Assembly (NCBI RefSeq): GCF_006265095.1
Contig: NZ_VCNK01000022.1
Coordinates: 62,001-126,000, forward strand
Length of the DNA: 64,000 nt
Reading direction: 5' to 3'
From: Phaeobacter sp. B1627
Lineage (GTDB): Bacteria > Pseudomonadota > Alphaproteobacteria > Rhodobacterales > Rhodobacteraceae
The position numbers were made by a program, and so were the translations under genes. The notes under the pieces are model-generated. The model ran no database searches. It was not told where the DNA came from and saw nothing but the letters and a program-made list of their open reading frames with translations. Positions 35,638 to 44,718 of the stretch are shown here, in pieces; the first letter of the stretch is position 1; every line of letters starts with the position of its first letter.

Positions 35638-35766
35638 GTGTCGCCCGACGCGCAGGCGAACCTGTCGGCCGAAGAGCAGACCGACGAGGCGTTGCACCAC
35701 CGGGCCAGAGCGGCTAATGCGTCATCCAACCTTTCGACATCCATTTATGAGGACCTCCCGCTATGA
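35638..35766 (+). CDS. possible 42-residue ORF overlapping hom start
   Basis: A GTG-initiated frame (SPDAQANLSAEEQTDEALHH) ends with TGA overlapping the hom ATG (ATGA). Coding-like composition and coupling are suggestive. There is no clear ribosome site and no known relative. Confidence 0.2.
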   Translation: MSPDAQANLSAEEQTDEALHHRARAANASSNLSTSIYEDLPL

Positions 35767-37049
35767 CTGAACCGCTTCGACTGGGGATTGCAGGTTTGGG
35801 CACGGTTGGCATTGGCGTGGTGAAAATCATCCGTCGCCACGCAGCCCTGCTGGAGGCCCGAACCGGCCGCCCCGTGGTGATATCTGCGGTCTGTGCCCGG
35901 GATGCCTCCAAAGACCGCGGTGTGTCTCTCAAAGACTATGCCTGGGAGACCGATCCGGTCGCATTGGCCACCCGCGACGATGTCGATGTCTTTGTCGAGC
36001 TGATGGGCGGACACGACGGCCCCGCCAAGGCCGCAACCGAGGCCGCACTGGCCGCTGGCAAGGATGTGGTCACCGCCAACAAGGCGCTGCTGGCGATCCA
36101 TGGGCAGGCTCTTGCCGAACAGGCCGAGGCCAAGGGCCGTGTGATCCGGTTCGAGGCGGCCGTGGCCGGTGGCATTCCGGTGATCAAATCGCTGACCGAG
36201 GGGCTGGCGGGCAATGAGATCACCCGCGTCATGGGGGTTATGAACGGCACCTGCAACTACATCCTGACCCGGATGGAAACTGCGGGCCTGCCCTATGCCA
36301 CCGTGTTCAAGGAAGCGGACGACCTTGGCTATCTCGAGGCCGATCCGACGCTGGATGTCGGCGGGATCGACGCCGGTCACAAACTGGCGTTGCTGGCGGC
36401 GATTGCCTTTGGCACCAAACCGGCCTTTGACGATGTGAAGCTCGAAGGGATCCAGAGGATCGCAATCGAAGACATTCGTCATGCTGCCGATATGGGCTAC
36501 CGGATCAAGCTCCTCGGGGTGGCTCAGCGATCGGCGCGGGGGCTGGAGCAGCGTATGACACCCTGCCTCGTTCCCGCGAACTCTCCCCTGGGACAGCTGG
36601 AAGGCGGCACCAACATGGTGGTGATCGAAGGCGACGCGATCGAACAGGTGGTTCTGCGCGGCCCCGGCGCGGGCGAAGGCCCGACGGCCAGTGCTGTGAT
36701 GGGGGATGTGCTCGATATTGCGCGGGGCATCCGGATCGCGACCTTTGGTCAGCCCGCCGCAACGCTGGACGATGCGCCCTCTGCGCAAGCCGGCCTGCCC
36801 GCGGCCCATTACGTGCGCATGTCGCTGCAGGACAAGCCGGGGGCGATGGCAAAGGTGGCGGCGGCGCTCGGGGACGCGGGTGTCTCGATCCACCGGATGC
36901 GCCAGTATGACCATTCGACCACCATCGCACCGGTTCTGGTGGTGACGCATAAATGCACCTCATCCATGCTGGAACATGCTCTGGACGGGCTGGAGGCGAC
37001 CGGTGTCGTCGAAGGAGCCCCAGTCGCATTGCGCATCGAAGAACTGTGA
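35763..37049 (+). CDS. hom: homoserine dehydrogenase
   Basis: Homoserine dehydrogenase reduces aspartate semialdehyde to homoserine, feeding threonine and methionine synthesis. The 428 residues have the NAD(P) motif GIAGLGTVGIGVV (8-20), the catalytic region GVMNGTCNYIL and LGYLEADPTLDVGG with the active-site Lys nearby. A C-terminal ACT domain follows from about residue 345 (YVRMSLQDKPGAMAKVAAAL), the usual site of threonine feedback. It is followed by glpX and recJ, a common Rhodobacterales order. Confidence 0.96.
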   Translation: MTEPLRLGIAGLGTVGIGVVKIIRRHAALLEARTGRPVVISAVCARDASKDRGVSLKDYAWETDPVALATRDDVDVFVELMGGHDGPAKAATEAALAAGKDVVTANKALLAIHGQALAEQAEAKGRVIRFEAAVAGGIPVIKSLTEGLAGNEITRVMGVMNGTCNYILTRMETAGLPYATVFKEADDLGYLEADPTLDVGGIDAGHKLALLAAIAFGTKPAFDDVKLEGIQRIAIEDIRHAADMGYRIKLLGVAQRSARGLEQRMTPCLVPANSPLGQLEGGTNMVVIEGDAIEQVVLRGPGAGEGPTASAVMGDVLDIARGIRIATFGQPAATLDDAPSAQAGLPAAHYVRMSLQDKPGAMAKVAAALGDAGVSIHRMRQYDHSTTIAPVLVVTHKCTSSMLEHALDGLEATGVVEGAPVALRIEEL

Positions 37050-37136
37050 CATTTGATCTTTATACGCAACAGGCGGACGGGGTTTGACCAGATCGCGCCC
37101 GAAACGACCACCGTTAGCGTCACCATCGCCGCCGCT

Positions 37137-37158
37137 CCCTTGCCCCTGCGGGCAAGGG
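37137..37158 (+). other. perfect 9-bp hairpin between hom and glpX
   Basis: CCCTTGCCC-CTGC-GGGCAAGGG has no T-tail. It may modulate transcript stability rather than terminate. Confidence 0.45.
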
Positions 37159-37206
37159 CGGGGTATGCCGGATGGGATCACAAGAGATTGAGATAGGAAT
37201 TTGGGA

Positions 37207-38190
37207 ATGACTTCGACACCTGCCGATGCGCCGTTTCACGACCGCATGCTGTCCCTGGGCCTGGCCCGGGTTGCCGAACAGGCCGCTCTGGCCTCTGCTC
37301 CGCTAATTGGGCGCGGCGACGAAAAGGCCGCCGATCAGGCCGCCGTGAACGCCATGCGCGAGCAGCTCAATCTGCTGGACATCGCCGGTGTCGTGGTCAT
37401 CGGCGAAGGCGAACGCGACGAGGCGCCAATGCTGTTCATCGGTGAAGAAGTCGGCACCGGCAACGGCCCCGGCGTGGATATTGCCCTTGATCCGCTCGAA
37501 GGCACCACCCTCACCGCCAAGGACATGCCAAACGCGCTGACGGTGATTGCGATGGGGCCACGCGGCTCGATGCTGCATGCGCCCGATACATATATGGACA
37601 AGCTGGCCATTGGTCCCGGCTACGCCGATGGCATCGTATCGCTGGATATGTCCCCGCGCGAGCGGGTCGAAGCGCTGGCGGCCGCCAAAGGCTGCAGCCC
37701 CGCCGACATCACCGTCTGCATTCTGGAGCGCCCACGGCACGAGCCGATGATCGCGGAAGTGCGTGAAACCGGAGCCTCCATCCGCCTGATCACCGACGGC
37801 GATGTTGCGGGCGTCATGCATTGCGCCGAAGCCGAAATCACCGGTATCGACATGTATATGGGTCAGGGCGGCGCCCCCGAAGGGGTCCTGGCGGCAGCGG
37901 CGCTGAAATGCATGGGAGGCCAGATCTTTGGTCGTCTGGTGTTTCGCAACGACGACGAGAAGGCCCGGGCCGCCAAAGCAGGCATCACCGACCTTGACCG
38001 CATCTACACCCGGGACGAGATGGTCACGCAGGACGTGATTTTTGCCGCCACCGGCGTCACCGGCGGCTCGCTCCTGCCCAGCATCCGGCGTCGGCCGGGG
38101 TGGGTAGAGACCACCACGCTGCTGATGCGTTCCAAGACAGGGTCCGTGCGGCGCATGAGCTACCGCACCCCACTGAGCGCGCATCAGTAA
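37207..38190 (+). CDS. glpX: class II fructose-1,6-bisphosphatase
   Basis: GlpX hydrolyses fructose 1,6-bisphosphate in gluconeogenesis. The 327 residues show IGRGDEKAADQAAVNAMR, VIGEGERDEAPML and the metal-binding DPLEGTTL, all class II signatures. A TTG two codons upstream is possible; ATG 37207 has AGGA at a good distance. It sits between hom and recJ, and a terminator with a dispersed repeat element follows. Confidence 0.95.
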   Translation: MTSTPADAPFHDRMLSLGLARVAEQAALASAPLIGRGDEKAADQAAVNAMREQLNLLDIAGVVVIGEGERDEAPMLFIGEEVGTGNGPGVDIALDPLEGTTLTAKDMPNALTVIAMGPRGSMLHAPDTYMDKLAIGPGYADGIVSLDMSPRERVEALAAAKGCSPADITVCILERPRHEPMIAEVRETGASIRLITDGDVAGVMHCAEAEITGIDMYMGQGGAPEGVLAAAALKCMGGQIFGRLVFRNDDEKARAAKAGITDLDRIYTRDEMVTQDVIFAATGVTGGSLLPSIRRRPGWVETTTLLMRSKTGSVRRMSYRTPLSAHQ

Positions 38191-38238
38191 CGCCATCGCC
38201 CTCCCCCCTCCGCAGCGCTTGCAGGCGCGGTCGGAAAG

Positions 38239-38261
38239 TAGGTATTTATGAAAAGATGAAA
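38239..38261 (+). repeat. dispersed element, copy C, after glpX
   Basis: TAGGTATTT, three bases and AAAAGATGAAA lie 48 bases after glpX, in the same orientation as the gene. It leads straight into the terminator stem. Confidence 0.6.
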
Positions 38262-38292
38262 GGCCGGGACCGAGCGGATCCGGCCTTTTCTC
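38259..38292 (+). terminator. rho-independent terminator after glpX
   Basis: AAAGGCCGG (38259-38267) pairs with CCGGCCTTT (38280-38288) around a 12-base loop, followed by TTCTCTT. It separates glpX from recJ. Confidence 0.75.
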
Positions 38293-38317
38293 TTAGCCAT
38301 CAGCAGGAGCCACAGAG

Positions 38318-40060
38318 TTGAGTTTTCTGGGAGTCGAGACCTCATTGACCGGACGGCGTTGGATTGGGCCGGGCATCGATCAGAGCCGCGCCGGTGAGCA
38401 TCTGGCGCAGGAAACCGGTCTGCCGCCAGCGGTCTGTCAGGTTCTGGCCCGCCGCGGCGTCCCCGCACATGAGGCCAGCGGTTTTCTCGCGCCCCAGCTT
38501 CGCGAACTGTTGCCCGATCCGCGCCGCATGAAGGATATGGAGGTCGCTGCTGCGCGCTTTCTTGAGGCCATCGAAAAACGTCAAAGGGTCGCGATCTTTG
38601 CGGATTATGACGTCGATGGCGGTGCGTCGGCGGCCTTGCTTTTGGTGTATCTGCGTCAGATGGGACAGGATGCGACGCTCTATATTCCGGATCGCATCGA
38701 CGAGGGCTATGGCCCCAACGAGGAGGCGATGGCCGCCCTGGCTCGGGATCATGACCTGATTGTCTGCGTCGATTGCGGAACACTGTCGCATGGTCCTATC
38801 GCGGCGGCCAGGGGCGCTGATGTGGTGGTTCTGGATCACCACCTCGGCGGGGAGACCCTGCCCGCCTGTGTGGCAGTGGTAAATCCCAACCGCCAGGACG
38901 AAGATGGCGACCTCGGCTACCTCTGCGCTGCGGGGGTGGTGTTTCTGATGCTGGTCGATGTCCGCCGGCAGGCCCGGGACAAAGGGTTCGGGACCGGGCC
39001 CGATCTGATGGGACTGCTGGATCTGGTGGCGTTGGCAACGGTCGCCGATGTGGCCCCGCTGATCGAGGCCAACCGGGCGCTGGTGCGGCAGGGCCTGAAG
39101 GTCATGGGACGGCGCGCGCGCCCGGGTCTTGTGGCACTGGCGGATGTCAGCCGGATGGACTCTGCCCCCTCAACATATCACCTCGGGTTTCTGCTGGGCC
39201 CCCGTGTCAACGCCGGAGGGCGCATCGGCAAGGCCGACCTCGGCGCGCGGCTTTTGGCCACCGAGGATCCACACGAGGCCGCGGCCCTTGCGGAACGGTT
39301 GGATCAGCTGAACACGGAACGGCGTGATATTGAGAATGCCGTGCGGGCTGCCGCCCTCGAACAGGCCGAGGCACGGGGCTTTGACGCACCGCTGGTCTGG
39401 GCCGCAGGCGAAGGCTGGCACCCCGGGGTCGTCGGCATCGTGGCCTCCCGCCTGAAAGAAGCCACCGGCCGCCCGGCGGTTGTGATCGGGCTTGATGGCA
39501 GCGAAGGCAAAGGGTCGGGACGCTCCGTCTCCGGCATCGACCTTGGCGCTTCGATCCAGAGAATGGCGCTGGACGGCCACCTCATCAAAGGGGGTGGGCA
39601 CAAGATGGCGGCCGGGCTGACCGTGGCCCGGGATCAACTGGAACCCGCCATGGCCCGACTGTCCGAGCTGTTGGAAAAACAGGGGGCCGGCGATCTGGGG
39701 CCATCTGACCTGAAGCTGGACGGGATGTTGATGCCCGGTGCCGCAACCGTCGAGTTGATCGAACAGATCGAACAGGCAGGCCCCTTTGGCGCCGGTGCCC
39801 CTGCCCCGCGCTACGGTTTTCCCGAGCTTGCCGTGCGCTTTGCCAAACGTGTGGGCGAGTCGCATCTGAAGGTCAGTTTCACCGACGGCATGGGGGGCAA
39901 CATCGACGCCATCAGCTTTGGCGCCTTTGATACAGCGCTGGGACCGCGTCTGCTGGACCATGGCGGTGCGCGCTTTCATGTCGCCGGTCGCCTGGAGGTC
40001 AACACCTGGGGCGGGCGTCAAAGCGCGCAATTGCGATTGGAAGATGCGGCCGAGGCCTGA
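38318..40060 (+). CDS. recJ: single-stranded-DNA-specific exonuclease RecJ
   Basis: RecJ is a 5'-3' single-strand exonuclease used in recombination and mismatch repair. The 580 residues carry the DHH-family motifs: FADYDVDGGAS (94-104), VCVDCGT, LDHHLGG (Asp173-His174-His175), and the DHHA1 signature GGGHKMAAG. The start is TTG 38318, supported by AGGAG 8 bases upstream and the family N-terminus. It follows glpX after a terminator. Confidence 0.95.
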   Translation: MSFLGVETSLTGRRWIGPGIDQSRAGEHLAQETGLPPAVCQVLARRGVPAHEASGFLAPQLRELLPDPRRMKDMEVAAARFLEAIEKRQRVAIFADYDVDGGASAALLLVYLRQMGQDATLYIPDRIDEGYGPNEEAMAALARDHDLIVCVDCGTLSHGPIAAARGADVVVLDHHLGGETLPACVAVVNPNRQDEDGDLGYLCAAGVVFLMLVDVRRQARDKGFGTGPDLMGLLDLVALATVADVAPLIEANRALVRQGLKVMGRRARPGLVALADVSRMDSAPSTYHLGFLLGPRVNAGGRIGKADLGARLLATEDPHEAAALAERLDQLNTERRDIENAVRAAALEQAEARGFDAPLVWAAGEGWHPGVVGIVASRLKEATGRPAVVIGLDGSEGKGSGRSVSGIDLGASIQRMALDGHLIKGGGHKMAAGLTVARDQLEPAMARLSELLEKQGAGDLGPSDLKLDGMLMPGAATVELIEQIEQAGPFGAGAPAPRYGFPELAVRFAKRVGESHLKVSFTDGMGGNIDAISFGAFDTALGPRLLDHGGARFHVAGRLEVNTWGGRQSAQLRLEDAAEA

Positions 40061-40139
40061 TTTTGCTGTTTTTGTGGCGCGGCCGTTCTGTGTGTCGCCC
40101 CCTGTGGAAAACAAATTTCGCTGATCCATGCTTTTTCGC

Positions 40140-40168
40140 TTGCGAGGGCCGGCGCAAATCCCTAGACA
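40140..40168 (+). promoter_or_regulatory. promoter of the first tRNA-Glu
   Basis: TTGCGA (40140-40145) and TAGACA (40163-40168) are 17 bases apart, 16 bases before the tRNA. It differs from the promoters of copies 2 and 3. Confidence 0.55.
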
Positions 40169-40184
40169 CGCGCTCACACAGCGC

Positions 40185-40259
40185 GGCCCGTTCGTCTATC
40201 GGTTAGGACGCCAGGTTTTCAACCTGGAAAGAGGGGTTCGATTCCCCTACGGGCTGCCA
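40185..40259 (+). tRNA. tRNA-Glu(UUC), copy 1
   Basis: Cloverleaf with anticodon TTC in loop GGTTTTCAACC, T-arm GGGGTTCGATTCCCC, G-U first acceptor pair and encoded CCA. 75 bases. First of three identical genes. Confidence 0.95.
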
Positions 40260-40417
40260 CTATCCCTATATTGGTGACTGCTGTCCGCTCGGGATCTGAA
40301 ACCTGCATCTCTGCGGGTTTCCACGCGGCGAAAAATCCCCCCAAGTCACTGAAAATGATGAATTTTCACGGATCCCACCAGCTTCGCAAAAACTTTGCAC
40401 TTTCTGTAGTTTCCCCC

Positions 40418-40446
40418 TTGCACAGTCATTGGGGACTGAGTAAACA
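40418..40446 (+). promoter_or_regulatory. promoter of the second tRNA-Glu
   Basis: TTGCAC (40418-40423) and TAAACA (40441-40446) are separated by 17 bases, 18 bases upstream of the tRNA. Confidence 0.6.
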
Positions 40447-40464
40447 CCCCCTCACGCACAGCGC

Positions 40465-40539
40465 GGCCCGTTCGTCTATCGGTTAGGACGCCAGGTTTTC
40501 AACCTGGAAAGAGGGGTTCGATTCCCCTACGGGCTGCCA
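40465..40539 (+). tRNA. tRNA-Glu(UUC), copy 2
   Basis: Identical to copy 1, displaced by exactly 280 bases. CCA encoded. Confidence 0.95.
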
Positions 40540-40697
40540 CTATCCCTATATTGGTGACTGCTGTCCGCTCGGGATCTGAAACCTGCATCTCTGCGGGTTT
40601 CCACGCGGCGAAAAATCCCCCCAAGTCACTGAAAATGATGAATTTTCACGGATCCCACCAGCTTCGCAAAAACTTTGCACTTTCTGTAGTTTCCCCC

Positions 40698-40726
40698 TTG
40701 CACAGTCATTGGGGACTGAGTAAACA
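40698..40726 (+). promoter_or_regulatory. promoter of the third tRNA-Glu
   Basis: Same TTGCAC/TAAACA pair as for copy 2, within the duplicated spacer. Confidence 0.6.
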
Positions 40727-40744
40727 CCCCCTCACGCACAGCGC

Positions 40745-40819
40745 GGCCCGTTCGTCTATCGGTTAGGACGCCAGGTTTTCAACCTGGAAAGAGGGGTTCG
40801 ATTCCCCTACGGGCTGCCA
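40745..40819 (+). tRNA. tRNA-Glu(UUC), copy 3
   Basis: Identical to copies 1 and 2; followed by a T-rich ATTTTTATTT that may terminate the array. Confidence 0.95.
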
Positions 40820-40852
40820 TTTTTATTTCAAACCGCTTGTGCCAGCCACCAC

Positions 40853-42283
40853 TCACGTTCGAAAAATACGCTCCTGCGGCGGGGATTTCTCTGTTGATGA
40901 AATCACCCGCCGCAGGCGTTCCAAAGCCTCTTCCTGCTCGTCCAGATCGTTGAGGCTTGCCCCGAGGATCAGGCCATTCAAACCGGCGGAGCCCCGACAA
41001 AAAGCCGACAATGCATCGGCCCCCAGACCATGGGCGCGTGCCGACTGCGCGAGCTTCTGATCGTTGAGGCCATCCCGTAAATGCAACACGACCTGCATCC
41101 CCGCATGATGATCCTGGACGTGACCAACATCGGAAAAGTCGCGGCGCAAACGGTCAACAAGGTTACGGTGCCGCTCCGCATAGACGCGACGGACGCGGCG
41201 CAGGTGACGATAGAATTCGCCGCGATGCATGAACTCCGCCAAGGCAGCCTGCGGCATCGAACTTGCCCGCGCCCCCTTGGCACTCATTGCGGTGCCGAGG
41301 ACATCGACCAGACCGTCCGGCGCCACGATATAGCCCATCCGCAGACTATTGGAGAATACTTTTGAAAAGCTGCCAATATAGACTGTGCGGCCCTGCGCAT
41401 CGACGCCGGCCATGGCGGGAATCGGATGTCCTGCATAGCGAAATTCGGAATCGTAGTCGTCTTCGATGATCCAGCCGCCGGCCTGCGCCGCCCAGGCAAT
41501 AAAGGACTGCCGCCGTCCGGCACTCATTGCGCCGCCGAGTGGATACTGGTGCGATGGGGTCAAAACCACCACCCCGGTGCCATCCCCGACCGTCGGCACT
41601 TCGGCCCCCTGCGCATCAACAAAGAGATCCCGCACCCGAAGCCCTTGGGCCTCGGCAAAATTGCAAATCGGCGGAAAGCCCGGATCTTCGACGGCGACGG
41701 TGCCGCCCTGCCTGGCCAGCGCATGCAGGCAGATATCCAGCGCCTCTGTCGCGCCGGACGTCACCAGGATCTGCTCCGGGCGGGCCGGAATGCCGCGCCA
41801 GTCGCGCACATGGGTGGCAATGGCCTGCCGCAGCTCCGGATGGCCGAAGCCACCGCAGCCGGTCAGCATCTCCTCCGGTCGAGTGCGGCATAGGCGCGAC
41901 ACGCATTTCGCCCAGGCCCGATACGGAAACAGGCGCATGTCCGGCTCCCCGGCCTCCAGCGACAAGGGCGGATGTTCGGTCAAATCCTGTGCCGGGTATG
42001 TTTCCTCTGCGGGCGACAGCTCCACCTCTCCCATGGCGCAGACCGTATAGCCAGACCCGCGCCGCGATCTGAGGTACCCCTCTGCCATCAGCTGTTCGTA
42101 GGCGGTCACCACGGTTGCCCGCGCCACACCAAGATCCGTCGCCAGTGCTCGGGTTGCAGGAAGCCGCTCCTCCGGAGCCAATGCCCCGGACCGGATCCGG
42201 CTGCGGATCGCGGCGCAGATCTGTTCAAATATCGGCGTATCCGATCCCCGGTCGGGCATAAAACCCAGCGCAGCAACTGTCAT
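40853..42283 (-). CDS. MocR-type GntR/aminotransferase transcriptional regulator
   Basis: This 476-residue protein fuses a GntR winged helix (about residues 15-80: RLPATRALATDLGVARATVVTAYEQL) to a fold-type I aminotransferase domain. The PLP lysine is probably Lys308 in YIGSFSKVFSNSLRMGY. Such MocR/PdxR proteins sense PLP or amino compounds and usually control a neighbouring gene. The gene follows the molybdopterin oxidoreductase on the same strand by 96 bases. Target and effector are unknown. Confidence 0.93.
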   Translation of the reverse strand: MTVAALGFMPDRGSDTPIFEQICAAIRSRIRSGALAPEERLPATRALATDLGVARATVVTAYEQLMAEGYLRSRRGSGYTVCAMGEVELSPAEETYPAQDLTEHPPLSLEAGEPDMRLFPYRAWAKCVSRLCRTRPEEMLTGCGGFGHPELRQAIATHVRDWRGIPARPEQILVTSGATEALDICLHALARQGGTVAVEDPGFPPICNFAEAQGLRVRDLFVDAQGAEVPTVGDGTGVVVLTPSHQYPLGGAMSAGRRQSFIAWAAQAGGWIIEDDYDSEFRYAGHPIPAMAGVDAQGRTVYIGSFSKVFSNSLRMGYIVAPDGLVDVLGTAMSAKGARASSMPQAALAEFMHRGEFYRHLRRVRRVYAERHRNLVDRLRRDFSDVGHVQDHHAGMQVVLHLRDGLNDQKLAQSARAHGLGADALSAFCRGSAGLNGLILGASLNDLDEQEEALERLRRVISSTEKSPPQERIFRT

Positions 42284-42379
42284 GATATTCGGCCTGTCGA
42301 GATTTCCGGACCCCCACGCTATGCCTTGGGGACCCGCTGCGCAAGTCTGCGGCAGCGGGCGCGAAGATCCGCGGCCGGC

Positions 42380-44494
42380 CTAGCCTGCGCCCGCCCCCTC
42401 ACCGGCGCGGCGCAGCTCCACAAAGGTCTCGTTGTAGCAGGCCCCATCGCCAATATCCGTGCGCAGCGCAGAGGAGATCAGGGCATTGGCCGTCAGCCCG
42501 GTTTGCGAGCTTTGCCGCCAGGTTCCTTTGGCCGCATAGACCACACCCGGCCGCATCGCGTCCGAAATCCGCAGTCGAAACGTGACACTGCCGCGCTGGT
42601 TTTCCACCGCAACAAACTCATCATCGCCAAGCCCGCGCGCGGCGGCATCGGCTGGATGCACCTCAAGCACTTCCGGCCCCTTGGACCAGGGGGAGCTGCC
42701 AAATGTTGCGTTGATCCGCTTGTCGGAGCTGGGCGTGATCAGCACCAATGGCAGGTCCTGCCGTGCGGGATCATAGCGCGGCACACCAAAGCCGCCGGCC
42801 TGCTCGAGATCAGAGCTGAACAATTCGATCCGGCCCGAAGCCGTGGCAGGGTGAACCGTGTCGCACAGAACCAGAGGCGCGCCGCCTTCCGCCTGCATCT
42901 CCAGCGCCCGGTCGGTTGGCATCTCGCTTGGGGGGCGGCCCCCGAATTGCGGATGGCTGCCATCCATTGCCTCATCCATCAAGGTGACGTCACTGGCCTG
43001 ATGTTCCGGTTCGACATAGCCGAACCGCGCGGCCAGACGGCGAAAGATCTCCGTGTTGGGGAGGCTCTCGCCGAGCGGCGCGATCACCGGTTCCGCCCGC
43101 TGCACATAGTTTTGCCCATAGGCGGCGAAAATCTCATCATGTTCGAAATGCGAAGCAGCCGGCAGGATGACATCGCACAAGGCCATGCTGTCAGTCATGA
43201 CGACGTCACAGCCAACCACAAACATCTCCTCCTGACTCAGAGCCTCGATCATGCGACCCTGATCCGGATGCGTGGCCACCGGGTTGTGGTTGTAGATCAT
43301 CACAGCCCCCACCGGCACCTCCTGATCGCGATCCAGCATCAGCCGCGCAACATCCAGGATGTTGACGACCCGGGTCGCGGGATCGATCAGATGGTCCCCC
43401 TGCAGACGCGCACGGGTCTTGGGAGAGGCGAGACCGGATTTGGCAATGACACCTGCCCCGGGTCGGCCATGCTGGCCCAGCAGCGCGTTCAGCGCCATGG
43501 CCGCGCGCAAACCCGATCCGCCCGAGCGCCCGCGCTCCATTCCGTTGCCCAGCGCCGTGGCCATCCGCTCTGCCGCCTGCATCCAGTCGGCCAATTGCCC
43601 CAGATCCGCCAGCGACAGTCCGCAAATATCAGCAGTCGCCGCCAGACTATACTGCCGCGCCTCCGTCATGTAGGCGTCGCTCCCCAATGTCCAGCGCGCG
43701 ATGAACCCCGTATCAAAGGCGCCCCGCCGCTCAAGCTCCGCCGCCAATCCCTGCGCCAGGATCACGTCGGTCCCGGGGCGGACCTGAAGGTGCAGATCCG
43801 CCTGCTGGGCAATCTTGATCCGCTTGGGGTCAATCACCACAAGACGCGCCCCCTGCGCCCTGGCCGCTTTGACGACGCGTGTCAGGTGCAGGTTGGACAC
43901 TGTCACATTGTTGCCCCAGACGACGATCAGATCGGACTGGGCCGCCTGCTCCGGCGGCATGCCCGGCGCATCGCCATAGAGGCTCTCGTAGGCCAGCCCC
44001 CGGACACCGCCACACAGGGGCCCCCGGTTCAACCGGGTTGCTCCAAGGCGGTAGAAAAACCGCCGGTCCAGCGATCCACCCGCCAATTCACCGTGAGGAC
44101 CCGCGTAATTCAGCGGCAAGATGGATTGTGGGCCGAACTGGTCGATAGATCTTTGCATCCCCTCATGCACCAGTTCGAGCGCCCGGTCCCAGGAAATACG
44201 TTCAAATTGCCCGGACCCGCGTGGCCCCGTCCGGCGCAGCGGATGCGTCAGCCGCGAAGGCCCATGCACAAAATCAGGATAGGCCCGGGCGACCTTGTTG
44301 CAAACGACCCCGGCCGTAAACGGATTGGCGTCAGAGCCCCGCACAGCCACGATCCGTCCGTCTGTGACGTCCACGTTGAGGCTACAGGTATCTGGGCAAT
44401 CGAGCGGGCAGACGCTGGGCAGAACCTGCGTCCGGGACGTGGGCCGGTGCCCCTCCTCCGCGACAAAGGGGTGTTTCAGATCGGATGGTGGCAT
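42380..44494 (-). CDS. molybdopterin-dependent oxidoreductase (DMSO reductase superfamily)
   Basis: This 704-residue enzyme has an N-terminal 4Fe-4S site CPLDCPDTC plus Cys65 (CNKVARAYPD). Molybdopterin-binding segments include VVWGNNVTVSNLHL, VVIDPKR and the C-terminal molydop-binding domain (EVLEVHPADAAARGLGDDEFV). No twin-arginine signal is present, so it is probably cytoplasmic. The start at 44494 has GGAG 7 bases upstream; ATG 44509 does not. Substrate unknown; family members act on formate, nitrate, S- or N-oxides and others. No electron-transfer subunits adjoin it. Confidence 0.88.
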   Translation of the reverse strand: MPPSDLKHPFVAEEGHRPTSRTQVLPSVCPLDCPDTCSLNVDVTDGRIVAVRGSDANPFTAGVVCNKVARAYPDFVHGPSRLTHPLRRTGPRGSGQFERISWDRALELVHEGMQRSIDQFGPQSILPLNYAGPHGELAGGSLDRRFFYRLGATRLNRGPLCGGVRGLAYESLYGDAPGMPPEQAAQSDLIVVWGNNVTVSNLHLTRVVKAARAQGARLVVIDPKRIKIAQQADLHLQVRPGTDVILAQGLAAELERRGAFDTGFIARWTLGSDAYMTEARQYSLAATADICGLSLADLGQLADWMQAAERMATALGNGMERGRSGGSGLRAAMALNALLGQHGRPGAGVIAKSGLASPKTRARLQGDHLIDPATRVVNILDVARLMLDRDQEVPVGAVMIYNHNPVATHPDQGRMIEALSQEEMFVVGCDVVMTDSMALCDVILPAASHFEHDEIFAAYGQNYVQRAEPVIAPLGESLPNTEIFRRLAARFGYVEPEHQASDVTLMDEAMDGSHPQFGGRPPSEMPTDRALEMQAEGGAPLVLCDTVHPATASGRIELFSSDLEQAGGFGVPRYDPARQDLPLVLITPSSDKRINATFGSSPWSKGPEVLEVHPADAAARGLGDDEFVAVENQRGSVTFRLRISDAMRPGVVYAAKGTWRQSSQTGLTANALISSALRTDIGDGACYNETFVELRRAGEGAGAG

Positions 44495-44718
44495 GGCGCG
44501 GCTCCGCATTGGCGATGTCGTTTTGCCTGTCCTAGATCACAAGCAGCACAGGACAAAGCACCAATAATGACCAATTCAAGCAGACCAATTTGAACGGTTT
44601 TGAGCACAGTGCCTCTGGTCTCTTGCCGCGGTTGGCGGCGCGTCCCATCCGGCGACTTGGCGATCATGGCATGCAGAGCATCGCAACCAACGCGCCCCCG
44701 CCCCTGCGCGCAGAAAGG

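Larger units (their letters stand above)
40185..40819 (+). repeat. 280-bp tandem repeat carrying tRNA-Glu (2.3 copies)
   Basis: Bases 40185-40464 and 40465-40744 appear identical, and the third copy contains only the tRNA. The 205-bp spacers contain a TGAAAAT-GATGA-ATTTTCA hairpin and the promoter of the next tRNA; the 71-residue frames within them are not convincing genes. Confidence 0.95.

Noticed and set aside
40271-40766. Two identical 71-residue frames between the tRNAs
   Set aside because: They exist only because the 280-bp unit is duplicated, run into the tRNA, and have no ribosome site or protein-like composition.
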